A DNA stretch of 64,000 bases from Acuticoccus sp051016205 (GTDB lineage Bacteria; Pseudomonadota; Alphaproteobacteria; Rhizobiales; Amorphaceae): contig CP136534.1 in assembly GCA_051016205.1 (NCBI GenBank), positions 1,550,001-1,614,000 of the forward strand, written 5' to 3'. Positions 1-7,730 of this stretch are shown piece by piece. Numbering within the stretch: position 1 is the stretch's first letter; every line of letters starts with the position of its first letter. The position numbers and the translations under genes are program-made. The notes beneath the pieces were generated by a model. It did no database searches. It worked only from the letters and a program-made list of their open reading frames with translations, and was not told the DNA's origin.

Positions 1-182
1 ACCACCGCAAGCTCATCCCGGCCGCGGCGTTGGTGGGCGCCATCTACCTCATGATCGTTGACGACGTGGCGCGGACCGTGGCACCGGCCGAAATCCCGAT
101 CGGGATCCTGACAGCCCTCATCGGCGCCCCTGTCTTCGCGCTTGTTCTGCGCCGCGCACAAACGGCCTGGACCCGTGATTGA
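1..182 (+). CDS. FecCD-family iron-chelate ABC permease, C-terminal end (partial)
   Basis: Only the last 59 codons are in the window, ending at TGA 180-182. The peptide begins HRKLIPAAALVGAIYLM and continues through ARTVAPAEIPIGILTALIGAP to a basic tail. This is the typical C-terminus of FecCD/BtuC permeases, where the segment P-x-E-x-P-x-G-I-x-T-A-L-x-G-x-P precedes the last helix. The protein would be an inner-membrane channel subunit for siderophore, haem or cobalamin uptake. The ATPase gene downstream overlaps its stop, so both belong to one operon whose binding protein should lie left of the window. The substrate cannot be read from this fragment. Confidence 0.85.
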   Translation, partial: HRKLIPAAALVGAIYLMIVDDVARTVAPAEIPIGILTALIGAPVFALVLRRAQTAWTRD

Positions 183-927
183 GGCCTCCGACCTTGGTGT
201 GCGCTACGGCGAGACTTTTGTCTTTCGCTACCATTCCTTCATCGTGCCGCGGGGTAAGATCCTCGCCATTCTCGGCCCCAACGGGCGCGGCAAGACGACC
301 CTCATCAAGACCCTCGTCGGCCTCCTCTCGCCCACCGAGGGGACGGTCATCACCCAAGCCCCCATCGGCTACGTCCCGCAGTCCGCCGCGAGCGCCTTCG
401 CCTACAGCGTCATCGACATGGTCGTGATGGGACGCGCACGCCATGTCGCGCTGTTCGGCTCGCCCCGCGCTGGCGACTACGACAGCGCCCACGCGGCGCT
501 CGCCGAGCTTGGCATCGATCATCTCGCCAACCGCCCCTTCGACACCCTGAGCGGTGGCGAGCGTCAACTCGTCCTCATCGCCCGGGCGATTGCGTCCGAC
601 TGCACGCTCCTCGTGCTTGACGAGCCGGCTTCTGCCCTCGACTACAAGAACCAGGACACGATCCTGCGCACCCTCTTTCGCCTGCGCGCCGAACGGGGCC
701 TTACGGTGGTCGTGTCCACGCACAATCCGCATCACGCGCTCTACCTTGCGGACCATGCGCTTTTGATGTTCGACGTGTCGCACTATCGCTTCGGTACAGC
801 CGCCGACCTTCTGACCGATCGCGACCTCTCCGCCCTCTATGACATCCCCGTGCGCACGCTCGCGCTGGGTGGGGTTCGATCGAAAACTGTCGTCCCCCTA
901 TTTGGCGAGACCGACAACGCCGAGTAA
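175..927 (+). CDS. ABC transporter ATP-binding protein, iron-chelate (FepC/FecE) type
   Basis: This 250-residue ATPase would energise the permease encoded just upstream. It carries a Walker A motif (GPNGRGKTTL), a Q-loop region (YVPQS), the ABC signature LSGGERQL, Walker B (LLVLDEPASALD) and a switch histidine in VVSTHNPHH. I chose GTG 175 as start because it overlaps the permease stop (gtgattga), as expected for translational coupling; a TTG at 142 would add 11 residues. Length and motifs fit FepC/BtuD-type proteins. The exact ligand (ferric siderophore, haem or cobalamin) is undetermined. The gene converges on the amino acid transporter genes to its right. Confidence 0.9.
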   Translation: MIEASDLGVRYGETFVFRYHSFIVPRGKILAILGPNGRGKTTLIKTLVGLLSPTEGTVITQAPIGYVPQSAASAFAYSVIDMVVMGRARHVALFGSPRAGDYDSAHAALAELGIDHLANRPFDTLSGGERQLVLIARAIASDCTLLVLDEPASALDYKNQDTILRTLFRLRAERGLTVVVSTHNPHHALYLADHALLMFDVSHYRFGTAADLLTDRDLSALYDIPVRTLALGGVRSKTVVPLFGETDNAE

Positions 928-1012
928 GCAAGGCCGAACGCTTCGCTCCCTATCCGCTCCAGCACATGCCGGGATAAAGAGAGACGAAAGAACCGATAGC
1001 GCGGGTAAAATC

Positions 1013-1762
1013 TCAAGCGATCCGGCTGAGAAACTGTTGGGTCTCTTCATGGCGTGGGGCCGTGAAGATCTCGTCTGGCGAGGCGTCCTCCACGATCACA
1101 CCTTCGTGCATGTAGATCACGCGGTCGGCGACCTCCCGCGCGAACTGCATCTCGTGGGTCACGCTGATCATCGTCATGCCCTCCTCGGCGAGGTCACGCA
1201 TGACCTGGAGAACTTCGCCGACGAGTTCCGGGTCTAAGGCGGACGTGACCTCGTCGAACAGCATGAGTTGCGGCTCCATGGCGAGCGCACGGGCGATGGC
1301 AACACGCTGCTGCTGACCACCCGACAGCTGCGCCGGGTACTGCGCCGCCTTATCCGCCAGCCCGACGCGTGACAGCAGCGCCACCGCCTTCTCCTGCGCC
1401 TCGACCTTGTTCATCCCTCGTACCTTCGTTGGCGCGAGGGTGATGTTGTCAAGGATCGTAAGGTGCGGAAACAGGTTGAAGCTCTGGAACACCATGCCCA
1501 CCTCGCGAAGCCGCATGCGCCGCGTTTGTGCCGGGGCGAGCGCCCCCTTTGGCCCATGGACCACCTCGCCGTCGACGGCGATGGTGCCGGCCTGGATCGC
1601 CGTCAGGCCAGCGACGCATTGGAGCAGCGTGCTCTTGCCCGAACCGCTGCGCCCGATGAGCACCAGAACCTCGCCCTTGGGCACATCCACGGAAACACCA
1701 CGCAGCACCTTCAGGGCGCCGAAACTCTTCTCCACGTCTTGCAGCGAGAGAAAGGCGGTCAT
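1013..1762 (-). CDS. Polar amino acid ABC transporter ATP-binding protein (GlnQ/HisP type)
   Basis: The 249-residue protein has Walker A GRSGSGKSTLL, Q-loop QSFNLFPHLT, signature LSGGQQQRVAIARAL, Walker B LMLFDEVTSALDPE and the H-loop SVTHEM. All are characteristic of the PAAT family that imports amino acids and opines. It is the last gene of a leftward cluster containing two permeases and a periplasmic binding protein, giving a complete importer. It lies 10 bases downstream of the neighbouring permease stop, so co-transcription is very likely. The substrate is not identifiable from the ATPase; neighbouring RidA and amidase genes suggest a nitrogenous compound. Confidence 0.93.
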   Translation of the reverse strand: MTAFLSLQDVEKSFGALKVLRGVSVDVPKGEVLVLIGRSGSGKSTLLQCVAGLTAIQAGTIAVDGEVVHGPKGALAPAQTRRMRLREVGMVFQSFNLFPHLTILDNITLAPTKVRGMNKVEAQEKAVALLSRVGLADKAAQYPAQLSGGQQQRVAIARALAMEPQLMLFDEVTSALDPELVGEVLQVMRDLAEEGMTMISVTHEMQFAREVADRVIYMHEGVIVEDASPDEIFTAPRHEETQQFLSRIA

Positions 1763-1772
1763 AAGGCCTCCT

Positions 1773-2438
1773 TCATGATGCGCGAACGGTGTGGCGCTGG
1801 AGGCGGCGCTCCAAACGTTCAGCGAGCAGCGTCAGCGGATAGGCAAGCAGGAAGTAGATCACCGCCGCCGTGGTCAGCACCTCGATAGGCCTAAAGGTTT
1901 CCAGCGCGATGAGTTTTGACACCTGCATCAGCTCCAGCGCGCCGATGGCGGACGCGAGCGAGGTGCTCTTGATGAGAAGCACCATCCATGTGGTGAGCTG
2001 CGGCATCACGTTGCGCACCGCCTGGGGCACCAGGACATATCGGTACACCTGGATGCGGCTCAGTCCAAGCACCTGGCCCGCGTCGCGCTGGGTGGTCTCC
2101 ACGCTCGCGAGCCCGCCGCGGAAGACTTCCGACAGAAACGCCGCCACGTTGAGCGCGAGGGCCAAGGTGGCGGCCTGGAAGGCATTGAGGTCCACGCCGG
2201 TGATGACCGGGACCACGAAATAGAACCACACGATCTGCACCAGCGGCGGGGTGGTGCGGAAGAACTCCACGAAGACCGTGGTGGGAACCGTCAGCACCCA
2301 TCGGCCCGACATGCGCGCAAAAGCCAGGAACAGGCCCAACACGAGGCCCGCGCTGTAGCTGATGGCCGCCATCGCCAACGTGGCCAGCACGCCATGGGCG
2401 AGCTGCGGCCAGTAGTCGAAGGCGACGGTCCAGTCCAT
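1773..2438 (-). CDS. Polar amino acid ABC transporter permease 2 (HisM/GlnP family)
   Basis: A 221-residue inner-membrane permease with about five hydrophobic segments. The N-terminal part contains VEFFRTTPPLVQIVWFYF, the family's usual E-x-x-R-x-x-P-P-L-x-Q motif. The cytoplasmic EAA-type loop reads RDAGQVLGLSRIQVYRYVLVPQA, the site that docks the ATPase. It pairs with the permease at 3283-3927 to form the heterodimeric channel. The start is 4 bases after the binding-protein stop, so the two are tightly coupled. Confidence 0.92.
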   Translation of the reverse strand: MDWTVAFDYWPQLAHGVLATLAMAAISYSAGLVLGLFLAFARMSGRWVLTVPTTVFVEFFRTTPPLVQIVWFYFVVPVITGVDLNAFQAATLALALNVAAFLSEVFRGGLASVETTQRDAGQVLGLSRIQVYRYVLVPQAVRNVMPQLTTWMVLLIKSTSLASAIGALELMQVSKLIALETFRPIEVLTTAAVIYFLLAYPLTLLAERLERRLQRHTVRAS

Positions 2439-2442
2439 GGGT

Positions 2443-3255
2443 CTACTGGTTCACGAACTCGGCGGTCAGGTACTTGTCCTTGATGCCGTCCAGCGTGCCG
2501 TCGCCGGCGATGGTCGCAAGATAATCGTTCACCGCCTCCTGAAGGGCGCTTTCTCCTTTGGCGATCCCGTAGGCGGCCGAGCACACGCGCACGTCCATGG
2601 CCTGGTCGGGGCCGGGCAGGAACGTTAGACGGTCGCCGTGGGCGGCCTGAAGAACGGAGACGGCGACGGGCGTGTCGACCACCGTGGCATCAGCCCGGCC
2701 GGTGAGGACTTCCAGGATCGCCTGGTCCTGGCCGCCGGCCGCGAACGTCTTCAGTTCGGCATCGGGGAAGGCCTCCAGCGCCACTTTCTCGGAGAAGCCG
2801 CCGGCGTTGACTGCGATCAGCACGGACCCGTCGTTCGCATCTTCCACAGAGGCGATCTTGTCCTGTCCCGACATGACGGCGAGCACCGGGCCGACGGTGA
2901 GGTAATCGTCGGAGAAGTCGATCGCCTCACGCCGCGCCTCGGTGTTGCAGAGCGCCGGCACGATGTCCCACTTCCCGGTGCCAAGGCCGGCGACCGCCGT
3001 CGACCACTCCGCGTCCACGAACTCAAGCTCGACGCCGAGCGCCTCGGAGAGGCCCGTGAGGATGTCCCGTTCGGCGCCGCCATACTCACCGCCGGGGGTG
3101 CGGAAGATGAATGGGCGATAGACGAGCCCTGCGACGCGCAACGTGCCGCGCTCCTTAATCTCCGCCAGCGCGTCGGCGGACGCGGGGAGCGGCGGCAGCG
3201 CCATGGCCGCGACGCAGACGGCGCCAGCCAGAACGGTCTTGAAGGTCGAGAACAT
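2443..3255 (-). CDS. Periplasmic amino acid-binding protein (SBP_bac_3 family)
   Basis: The 270-residue product begins with a cleavable signal peptide (hydrophobic run LAGAVCVAAMALPPLPASA ending at an A-x-A site). An SBP_bac_3 domain follows: LAEIKERGTLRVAG at its start, ERDILTGLSEALGVELEFV in the first lobe, and TGKWDIVPALCNTEARREAIDFS, the hallmark segment that contacts the ligand backbone. I chose ATG 3255 because GGAG lies nine bases upstream; an in-frame ATG at 3282 would put nine charged residues before the signal peptide. It captures the ligand in the periplasm for the two neighbouring permeases. The ligand is unknown. Confidence 0.92.
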   Translation of the reverse strand: MFSTFKTVLAGAVCVAAMALPPLPASADALAEIKERGTLRVAGLVYRPFIFRTPGGEYGGAERDILTGLSEALGVELEFVDAEWSTAVAGLGTGKWDIVPALCNTEARREAIDFSDDYLTVGPVLAVMSGQDKIASVEDANDGSVLIAVNAGGFSEKVALEAFPDAELKTFAAGGQDQAILEVLTGRADATVVDTPVAVSVLQAAHGDRLTFLPGPDQAMDVRVCSAAYGIAKGESALQEAVNDYLATIAGDGTLDGIKDKYLTAEFVNQ

Positions 3256-3282
3256 AAGGCGTCTCCGTGTTCGGGGGGTCAT

Positions 3283-3927
3283 TCACCGCGCGTAGGCGGC
3301 GGCGACGCGCCGCTCCAGGCGGCCCGCATAAAGGATGAGCGGATAGGTCAGGACGAAGTAGAGGAACGCGACGAGCGTCAGCACTTCGAGCGGCTTGAAG
3401 GTTTGTGCAGAGATCACCTGCGCCCGGTGCATCATCTCAGGCACGGCGATGATGGCGGCGAGCGAGGTTTCTTTCAGCGCAATCACCATGATCCCCACCG
3501 TGGGGGGCATGATGAGGCGCAAGGTCTGCGGCAAGATCACATAGCGCAGCGCCTGTGCGGAGTTCAGCCCCAACACCTTGGCCGCCCAGCTTTGCCCGTG
3601 GGGCACCGATTGAAGGCCGGAGCGGAACACCTCCGCCATCAGTGCTGCGGTGCTGCCGGAGAGAGCGATGACGGCGACGGAGAAACCCGACAGGCGAATG
3701 CCGAACGCCATCGGGAACGCGTAGTACACCCAGATGACGTGAAGCAGCGGCGGCGTGATGCGAAAGAATTCGATGAAGGCGATGGCGAACTGATTGAGCA
3801 CCGGTGTCCGGCGCGTGCGCACCACCGCGAGCCCGAGCGCCATCACTGTGCCGAGCCCGAAGGACAGGACCCAGATGGCGAGCGTGAGGGGGATTCCCAT
3901 CACGATGTAGGGGAGCCATTCACCCAA
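3283..3927 (-). CDS. Polar amino acid ABC transporter permease 1 (HisQ/GlnP family)
   Basis: This 214-residue membrane protein shares the family motifs of its partner: IEFFRITPPLLHVIWVYY near residue 45 and the EAA loop QSWAAKVLGLNSAQALRYV. It is the first transporter gene of the cluster, ahead of the binding protein, second permease and ATPase. About 120 bases separate it from the ridA-like gene upstream on the same strand, so the five genes may form one transcription unit. Confidence 0.92.
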   Translation of the reverse strand: MGEWLPYIVMGIPLTLAIWVLSFGLGTVMALGLAVVRTRRTPVLNQFAIAFIEFFRITPPLLHVIWVYYAFPMAFGIRLSGFSVAVIALSGSTAALMAEVFRSGLQSVPHGQSWAAKVLGLNSAQALRYVILPQTLRLIMPPTVGIMVIALKETSLAAIIAVPEMMHRAQVISAQTFKPLEVLTLVAFLYFVLTYPLILYAGRLERRVAAAYAR

Positions 3928-4048
3928 TCAGGTCATGCCTCGCGTTGGATTGGCCGATCGCATGGATCATGCGCGGTTTTCACCTCAGAAGAAGCAGGAA
4001 CGGCGCCGCCTGCCGCCCGGCAAAGCAACGAGGGACGCTCGCAAAAGA

Positions 4049-4408
4049 TCAGCCGCACACTGCGACGATGGTAATCTCCACGCGGCAGTCCTTGCGCGGC
4101 AGATGCGCCTCGACGCACGTGCGCGAAGGGACCGATCCCGGGTCGACCCAGGCATCCCAAGCCGTGTTGAACTCGTCGTAGTAACGAAGGTCTGATAGGT
4201 GAATCGTGGCGTGAAGGATTTGTGTGCGCGACGAGCCTGCTTCGGCGAGCAGTCCGTCGATCTTGGTGAGAAGCTTCGTCGTCTCGTCGTGGACGTCGCC
4301 GAAGGGGTCGCCTGCGGTCTGACCGGACAGGAAGGCAAACCCGGCATGGCAGCTGACGGCGCTGAGGCGCGGGCCTGTTCCGAGCCGTGTGATGGGGGAC
4401 GTAGGCAT
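4049..4408 (-). CDS. RidA/YjgF/UK114 family protein
   Basis: The 119-residue protein matches the RidA fold in length and conserved positions: a central GFAFLSGQTAGDP strand-turn, LLTKIDGLLAEAGSS, HATIHLSDL, and the C-terminal PSRTCVEAHLPRKDCRVEI. That segment carries the arginine needed for enamine/imine deaminase activity and the glutamate of the binding cleft. Archetypal RidA hydrolyses 2-aminoacrylate-type imines released by PLP enzymes; paralogues in catabolic clusters act on ring-opened amides or carbamates. Its place beside an amino acid transporter and a GntR gene supports a catabolic paralogue. Its start lies only 23 bases from the divergent GntR start. Confidence 0.85.
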   Translation of the reverse strand: MPTSPITRLGTGPRLSAVSCHAGFAFLSGQTAGDPFGDVHDETTKLLTKIDGLLAEAGSSRTQILHATIHLSDLRYYDEFNTAWDAWVDPGSVPSRTCVEAHLPRKDCRVEITIVAVCG

Positions 4409-4431
4409 GGGGCGGGACCTGGAGGGTTTTT

Positions 4432-5145
4432 GTGTTCGATTTGGATGAAGCGGCGCAGAACCATGTCCGGCTTGCCATCACGCGGCGGACTGACGGGGTC
4501 GCGCCGCTGACCGGACCGGAGCAGATCGCCGTCTCACTCGCGCAAGAAATTGTCGATGGCCGTGCCGCACCCGGCCAACGGCTCGGCGAGGCGGAACTGG
4601 CCGCGCGCTTCTCGTCCAGCCGGGCGCCTGTGCGCGAAGCGCTGCGCATCCTGGAAACGCATACGCTGGTGCGCATACTGCCGCGCCGGGGCGCCAATGT
4701 GACCACGCTTGCGGTCGAGGAACTGAGCACCCTGTACCGCATCCGTGCCTGCCTTCTGGGGCTCGCCGCCGAGGCGATCGCAATCCGCGGGAGCGCGGAA
4801 GACGTCGACGAGATCACGGCGTCGGCGAAACGGCTGCAGGCGACGGCGGCCGCGAAGGACCCGGGTGAAAACTACTTTCCCCTTGCGCTCGCCATGACCT
4901 TGCGCTTGGCGACGCTGTCGCAGAGCCCACACATCGTGCACCTGGTGGGCGCGCTGTCGCTACAGGCGCGGCGGTATGCGCGGCTCGCCTTCCCAGACAA
5001 GGCGGCATGCACGCAGTCGGCCGCGTTGTGGCGTGCGCTGGGACGGGCCGTGTCGGATGGCAAGGCCGATGGCGCGCGCGTGGCGGCTGAAGCCGTGGTG
5101 CTTTCGTCACTGGCGCGGATCGAGGCGAGCATTGCCGGCTCATGA
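4432..5145 (+). CDS. GntR-family transcriptional regulator (FadR/VanR subgroup)
   Basis: The 237-residue protein has an N-terminal winged helix (residues about 25-90) with the signature IVDGRAAPGQRLGEAELAARF and APVREALRILE. An all-helical effector domain of FCD type follows, with LYRIRACLLGLAAEAIAIRG near its start. I chose GTG 4432 because GGAGG lies seven bases upstream. It diverges from the ridA-transporter cluster by only 23 bases and converges on the araC-type gene with a 6-base overlap. FCD-type regulators usually bind an organic acid ligand and repress an adjacent catabolic or transport operon. Confidence 0.88.
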   Translation: MFDLDEAAQNHVRLAITRRTDGVAPLTGPEQIAVSLAQEIVDGRAAPGQRLGEAELAARFSSSRAPVREALRILETHTLVRILPRRGANVTTLAVEELSTLYRIRACLLGLAAEAIAIRGSAEDVDEITASAKRLQATAAAKDPGENYFPLALAMTLRLATLSQSPHIVHLVGALSLQARRYARLAFPDKAACTQSAALWRALGRAVSDGKADGARVAAEAVVLSSLARIEASIAGS

Positions 5146-6120
5146 CCGACGTGCACCGCGCCGCACTTCGCCGGGCGTCGCGCCGGACCAGCGGCGATAG
5201 GCCGTGCAGAAGTTGGCCATGTGATCGTAACCCACGAGGTGCGCGATCTGCTTGAGCGACATATGCGTGTCTTCAAGGAGCCGCTGCGCCCGGCGCATTT
5301 TCTTATCTTTTTGATACTGGGCGAGGGACGTCCCCTGGTCAGCGCGGAAACGCGCGCTGAGCGTGCTGGCCGACACCTGCTGTGCCGCAGCGATCTCCCG
5401 CACGCCCAGTTCGCGCGGGAAGGCGGTGTCCATCATTGCCAGAACCCGCAGAGTCAGCGGCGTCGGACCCGTCTCCCTGGAGGGTGCCCGTCCCGACAAC
5501 GCATCATGGGTCAGGCACAACAACTCGGTCGCCTTTGCCTTGCGAAACGCTCGGGCCACGGCAGTGCTGACCGGCGGGTCCACGATAGCGCGCGCCACGG
5601 CGACCAGTTCGTCAGACACCGGCAGGTCGATCCAGAACGGGCGCGCCTCGTTCATCGACAGTTCCCTCAGAGCGTCCAACATCGGGGCGGGCATCGCCCC
5701 GGACGGCGCACCGCCGGCGGGAACGGAAACAGCGACGGTCCGCTCTAAGACACCGCCGGCCCACTCGATGCGCTTGGCCGTGCCGCGGGGCTGATGGAAG
5801 ATCGAGAGCACCGGCCCTTTCAGGGTGCGCGTCGATCCCTCCCACACGATGCGGCGAAGGCCCTCCAGCTGCACCTGAACGGAGTATCTGGCGACGCCGT
5901 GGTCGGTCAGATGCCAATCCTTGGTGCACACATGTTTGCGCACGACCGTGAGCATGCGGTCGTCCAGCATGTGGAAGGCATAAAACCCCTCAACCTGCCT
6001 TGGCGGGGGGATCAGGTTCATGGATGAACTCATCTCCTCGTGGTCCGCCACCAGGTAGGAACCGCCGAGGTGCGGTAGCATTTCGCGAAGTTCGTCCGCA
6101 GGGCGCATGGGCTCCGCCAC
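5140..6120 (-). CDS. AraC-family transcriptional regulator
   Basis: A 326-residue protein with two C-terminal helix-turn-helix motifs in the last 100 residues: LGVREIAAAQQVSASTLSAR, then MSLKQIAHLVGYDHMANF followed by YRRWSGATPGEVRR. The second half is the diagnostic AraC pattern. The N-terminal 200 residues form an unassigned sensing domain. It is the last gene of the leftward catabolic operon, starting 3 bases past the biotin carboxylase stop, so it is probably an activator co-transcribed with its targets. The start may be GTG 6120 or the in-frame ATG 6108. Confidence 0.87.
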   Translation of the reverse strand: MAEPMRPADELREMLPHLGGSYLVADHEEMSSSMNLIPPPRQVEGFYAFHMLDDRMLTVVRKHVCTKDWHLTDHGVARYSVQVQLEGLRRIVWEGSTRTLKGPVLSIFHQPRGTAKRIEWAGGVLERTVAVSVPAGGAPSGAMPAPMLDALRELSMNEARPFWIDLPVSDELVAVARAIVDPPVSTAVARAFRKAKATELLCLTHDALSGRAPSRETGPTPLTLRVLAMMDTAFPRELGVREIAAAQQVSASTLSARFRADQGTSLAQYQKDKKMRRAQRLLEDTHMSLKQIAHLVGYDHMANFCTAYRRWSGATPGEVRRGARRS

Positions 6121-6123
6121 GGC

Positions 6124-7494
6124 CTAGGCCACCAGGGCCGGCGCGGAGGCAACGAGCGCGTCCCGCTCCGCCTCCAAGAACGCGGTCGTCATTCTGCCCA
6201 TGCGAAAATCGGCATGGGACAGGGCCGCCCGCAGGAAGTCGCGGTTGGTCTCCACACCTTCCACAGTGCACTGCGCGAGGGCGGTATCCATGGCGTCGAT
6301 GGCGGCCAGACGGTCCCCTGCGTGAACAATAATCTTTGCCAGCAGCGGGTCAAAATGGGGGCTCACCGTATCGCCGACGGCAAGCCCGCAGTCGACGCGC
6401 ACGCCAGGACCAGCCGGCATGTCGAACCGTGTAAGCGTGCCAGCCGAGGGCAGGAAGCGTTTGGCCGGCCGCTCCGCATAAAGCCGGCATTCGATGGCGT
6501 GGCCCGAAAGCGTCGGTGTCGGCAGTGCGCCCGCCACCAGGCCCGCCGCCGCGAACTGTTCGCGCACGAGGTCGAGCCCGGTGACCATCTCCGTCACCGG
6601 GTGCTCCACCTGGAGCCGCGTGTTCATCTCCAGAAAGAAGTAGGCGCCGGTGTCGACATCGAAGATGAACTCCACGGTGCCGACGCCGCGGTAGCGTTGG
6701 CTCGCCGCAAGCGCTGCGGCCGCCTCTGAGATGCCGGCAAGTGCGTCCCGGTCGATGACGGGGGCCGGCGCCTCCTCGACCACCTTCTGAAACCGCCTCT
6801 GGAGCGTGCAGTCCCGCTCGAAGACGTGGATCGCGCCGCCTTCACCATCCCCAAGCACTTGAACCTCGATGTGGCGGGCGCGCGGGACGTACCGCTCGAA
6901 GTACACGTCCCCGCTGCCGAAGAAACGCCCTGCCTGGGTGACGGTCGCCTTGGCCGCGGCGCGCGCCTCCTCCAGCGTCAAAGCCACGCGCATGCCGATG
7001 CCGCCACCACCGCCGGCCGCCTTGACGAGCACCGGCAGGCCGACGGCGGCCACCGCCGCGTCCACGGCCTCATCGTCCGCAGCCGCCATCCGCGCGCTGG
7101 CGGGAAGCACGGGGAGCCCTGCGGCCGCTGCGATCTGGCGGGCGGTCACCTTGTCGCCCATCGCCTCGATCGTTGCCGCAGACGGGCCGACGAACACGGC
7201 TCCCGTTGCGGCAACCGCGCCGGCGAACGCAGCGTCCTCGGACAAGAGGCCGTAACCAGGGTGCACGGCATCTGCTTTGGCGGACCCGATGGCAGCCAGC
7301 ACCTTCTCGCGATTTGTGTAGCTCTCACCCACGCGCGTGCCGCCGAGGGAGACCGCCTCGTCGGCTTCACGCACGTGGAGGGCGTTGGCGTCGGGGTCGG
7401 AATGGATCGCAATCACGCGCATGCCGCAGCCGCGGGCCGTGCGCGCGATGCGGCAGGCGACCTCGCCGCGATTGGCGATCAAAAGGCGCGTCAC
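6124..7494 (-). CDS. Acyl-CoA carboxylase, biotin carboxylase subunit
   Basis: The 456-residue protein begins MTRLLIANRGEVACRI, the hallmark start of AccC-type biotin carboxylases. It contains the ATP-grasp glycine loop (KAAGGGGGIGMR), the EVQVLGD strand, the catalytic segment FLEMNTRLQVEHPVTE and the C-terminal IECRLYAERP. It carboxylates biotin on the carrier encoded next door (4-base overlap), using ATP and bicarbonate. Because the carboxyltransferase is a single 506-residue PccB-type subunit, the complex is more likely an acyl-CoA carboxylase than the housekeeping acetyl-CoA carboxylase. Confidence 0.93.
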   Translation of the reverse strand: MTRLLIANRGEVACRIARTARGCGMRVIAIHSDPDANALHVREADEAVSLGGTRVGESYTNREKVLAAIGSAKADAVHPGYGLLSEDAAFAGAVAATGAVFVGPSAATIEAMGDKVTARQIAAAAGLPVLPASARMAAADDEAVDAAVAAVGLPVLVKAAGGGGGIGMRVALTLEEARAAAKATVTQAGRFFGSGDVYFERYVPRARHIEVQVLGDGEGGAIHVFERDCTLQRRFQKVVEEAPAPVIDRDALAGISEAAAALAASQRYRGVGTVEFIFDVDTGAYFFLEMNTRLQVEHPVTEMVTGLDLVREQFAAAGLVAGALPTPTLSGHAIECRLYAERPAKRFLPSAGTLTRFDMPAGPGVRVDCGLAVGDTVSPHFDPLLAKIIVHAGDRLAAIDAMDTALAQCTVEGVETNRDFLRAALSHADFRMGRMTTAFLEAERDALVASAPALVA

Positions 7495-7721
7495 GACCCG
7501 TCCTCGATCACGATGACAGCCGCGCCTTCCTCCACCGCCGCACCTTCGGGCGCCGCGATCTCCGCCACCTGCCCCGAAACTGGCGCATAGACGGGAATCT
7601 CCATCTTCATGGATTCAAGGATCGCCACCTCGGCCCCCTCGGCCACCGCGTCTCCCACGGCAACGAGCACCTTCCAGACCGAACCGGTGACCTCTGCGGT
7701 GGCGTCGTGTCGGGCCATCAA
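7491..7721 (-). CDS. Biotin carboxyl carrier protein (small biotinyl-domain protein)
   Basis: A 76-residue stand-alone biotinyl domain. The biotinylated lysine lies in the canonical ESMKMEIP motif near residue 38. The flanking strands include GSVWKVLVAVGDAV and APVSGQVAEIA. It lacks the longer N-terminus of AccB and resembles the short carriers that serve dedicated acyl-CoA or biotin-dependent carboxylases. Its stop overlaps the biotin carboxylase start by 4 bases and it follows the carboxyltransferase by 9 bases, so the three form one complex. Confidence 0.93.
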   Translation of the reverse strand: MMARHDATAEVTGSVWKVLVAVGDAVAEGAEVAILESMKMEIPVYAPVSGQVAEIAAPEGAAVEEGAAVIVIEDGS

Positions 7722-7730
7722 GAGCTCCCC

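Noticed and set aside
2638..4074. A 478-codon + strand frame opposite the binding protein and permease
   Set aside because: It runs across three real minus-strand genes and has no domain signal.
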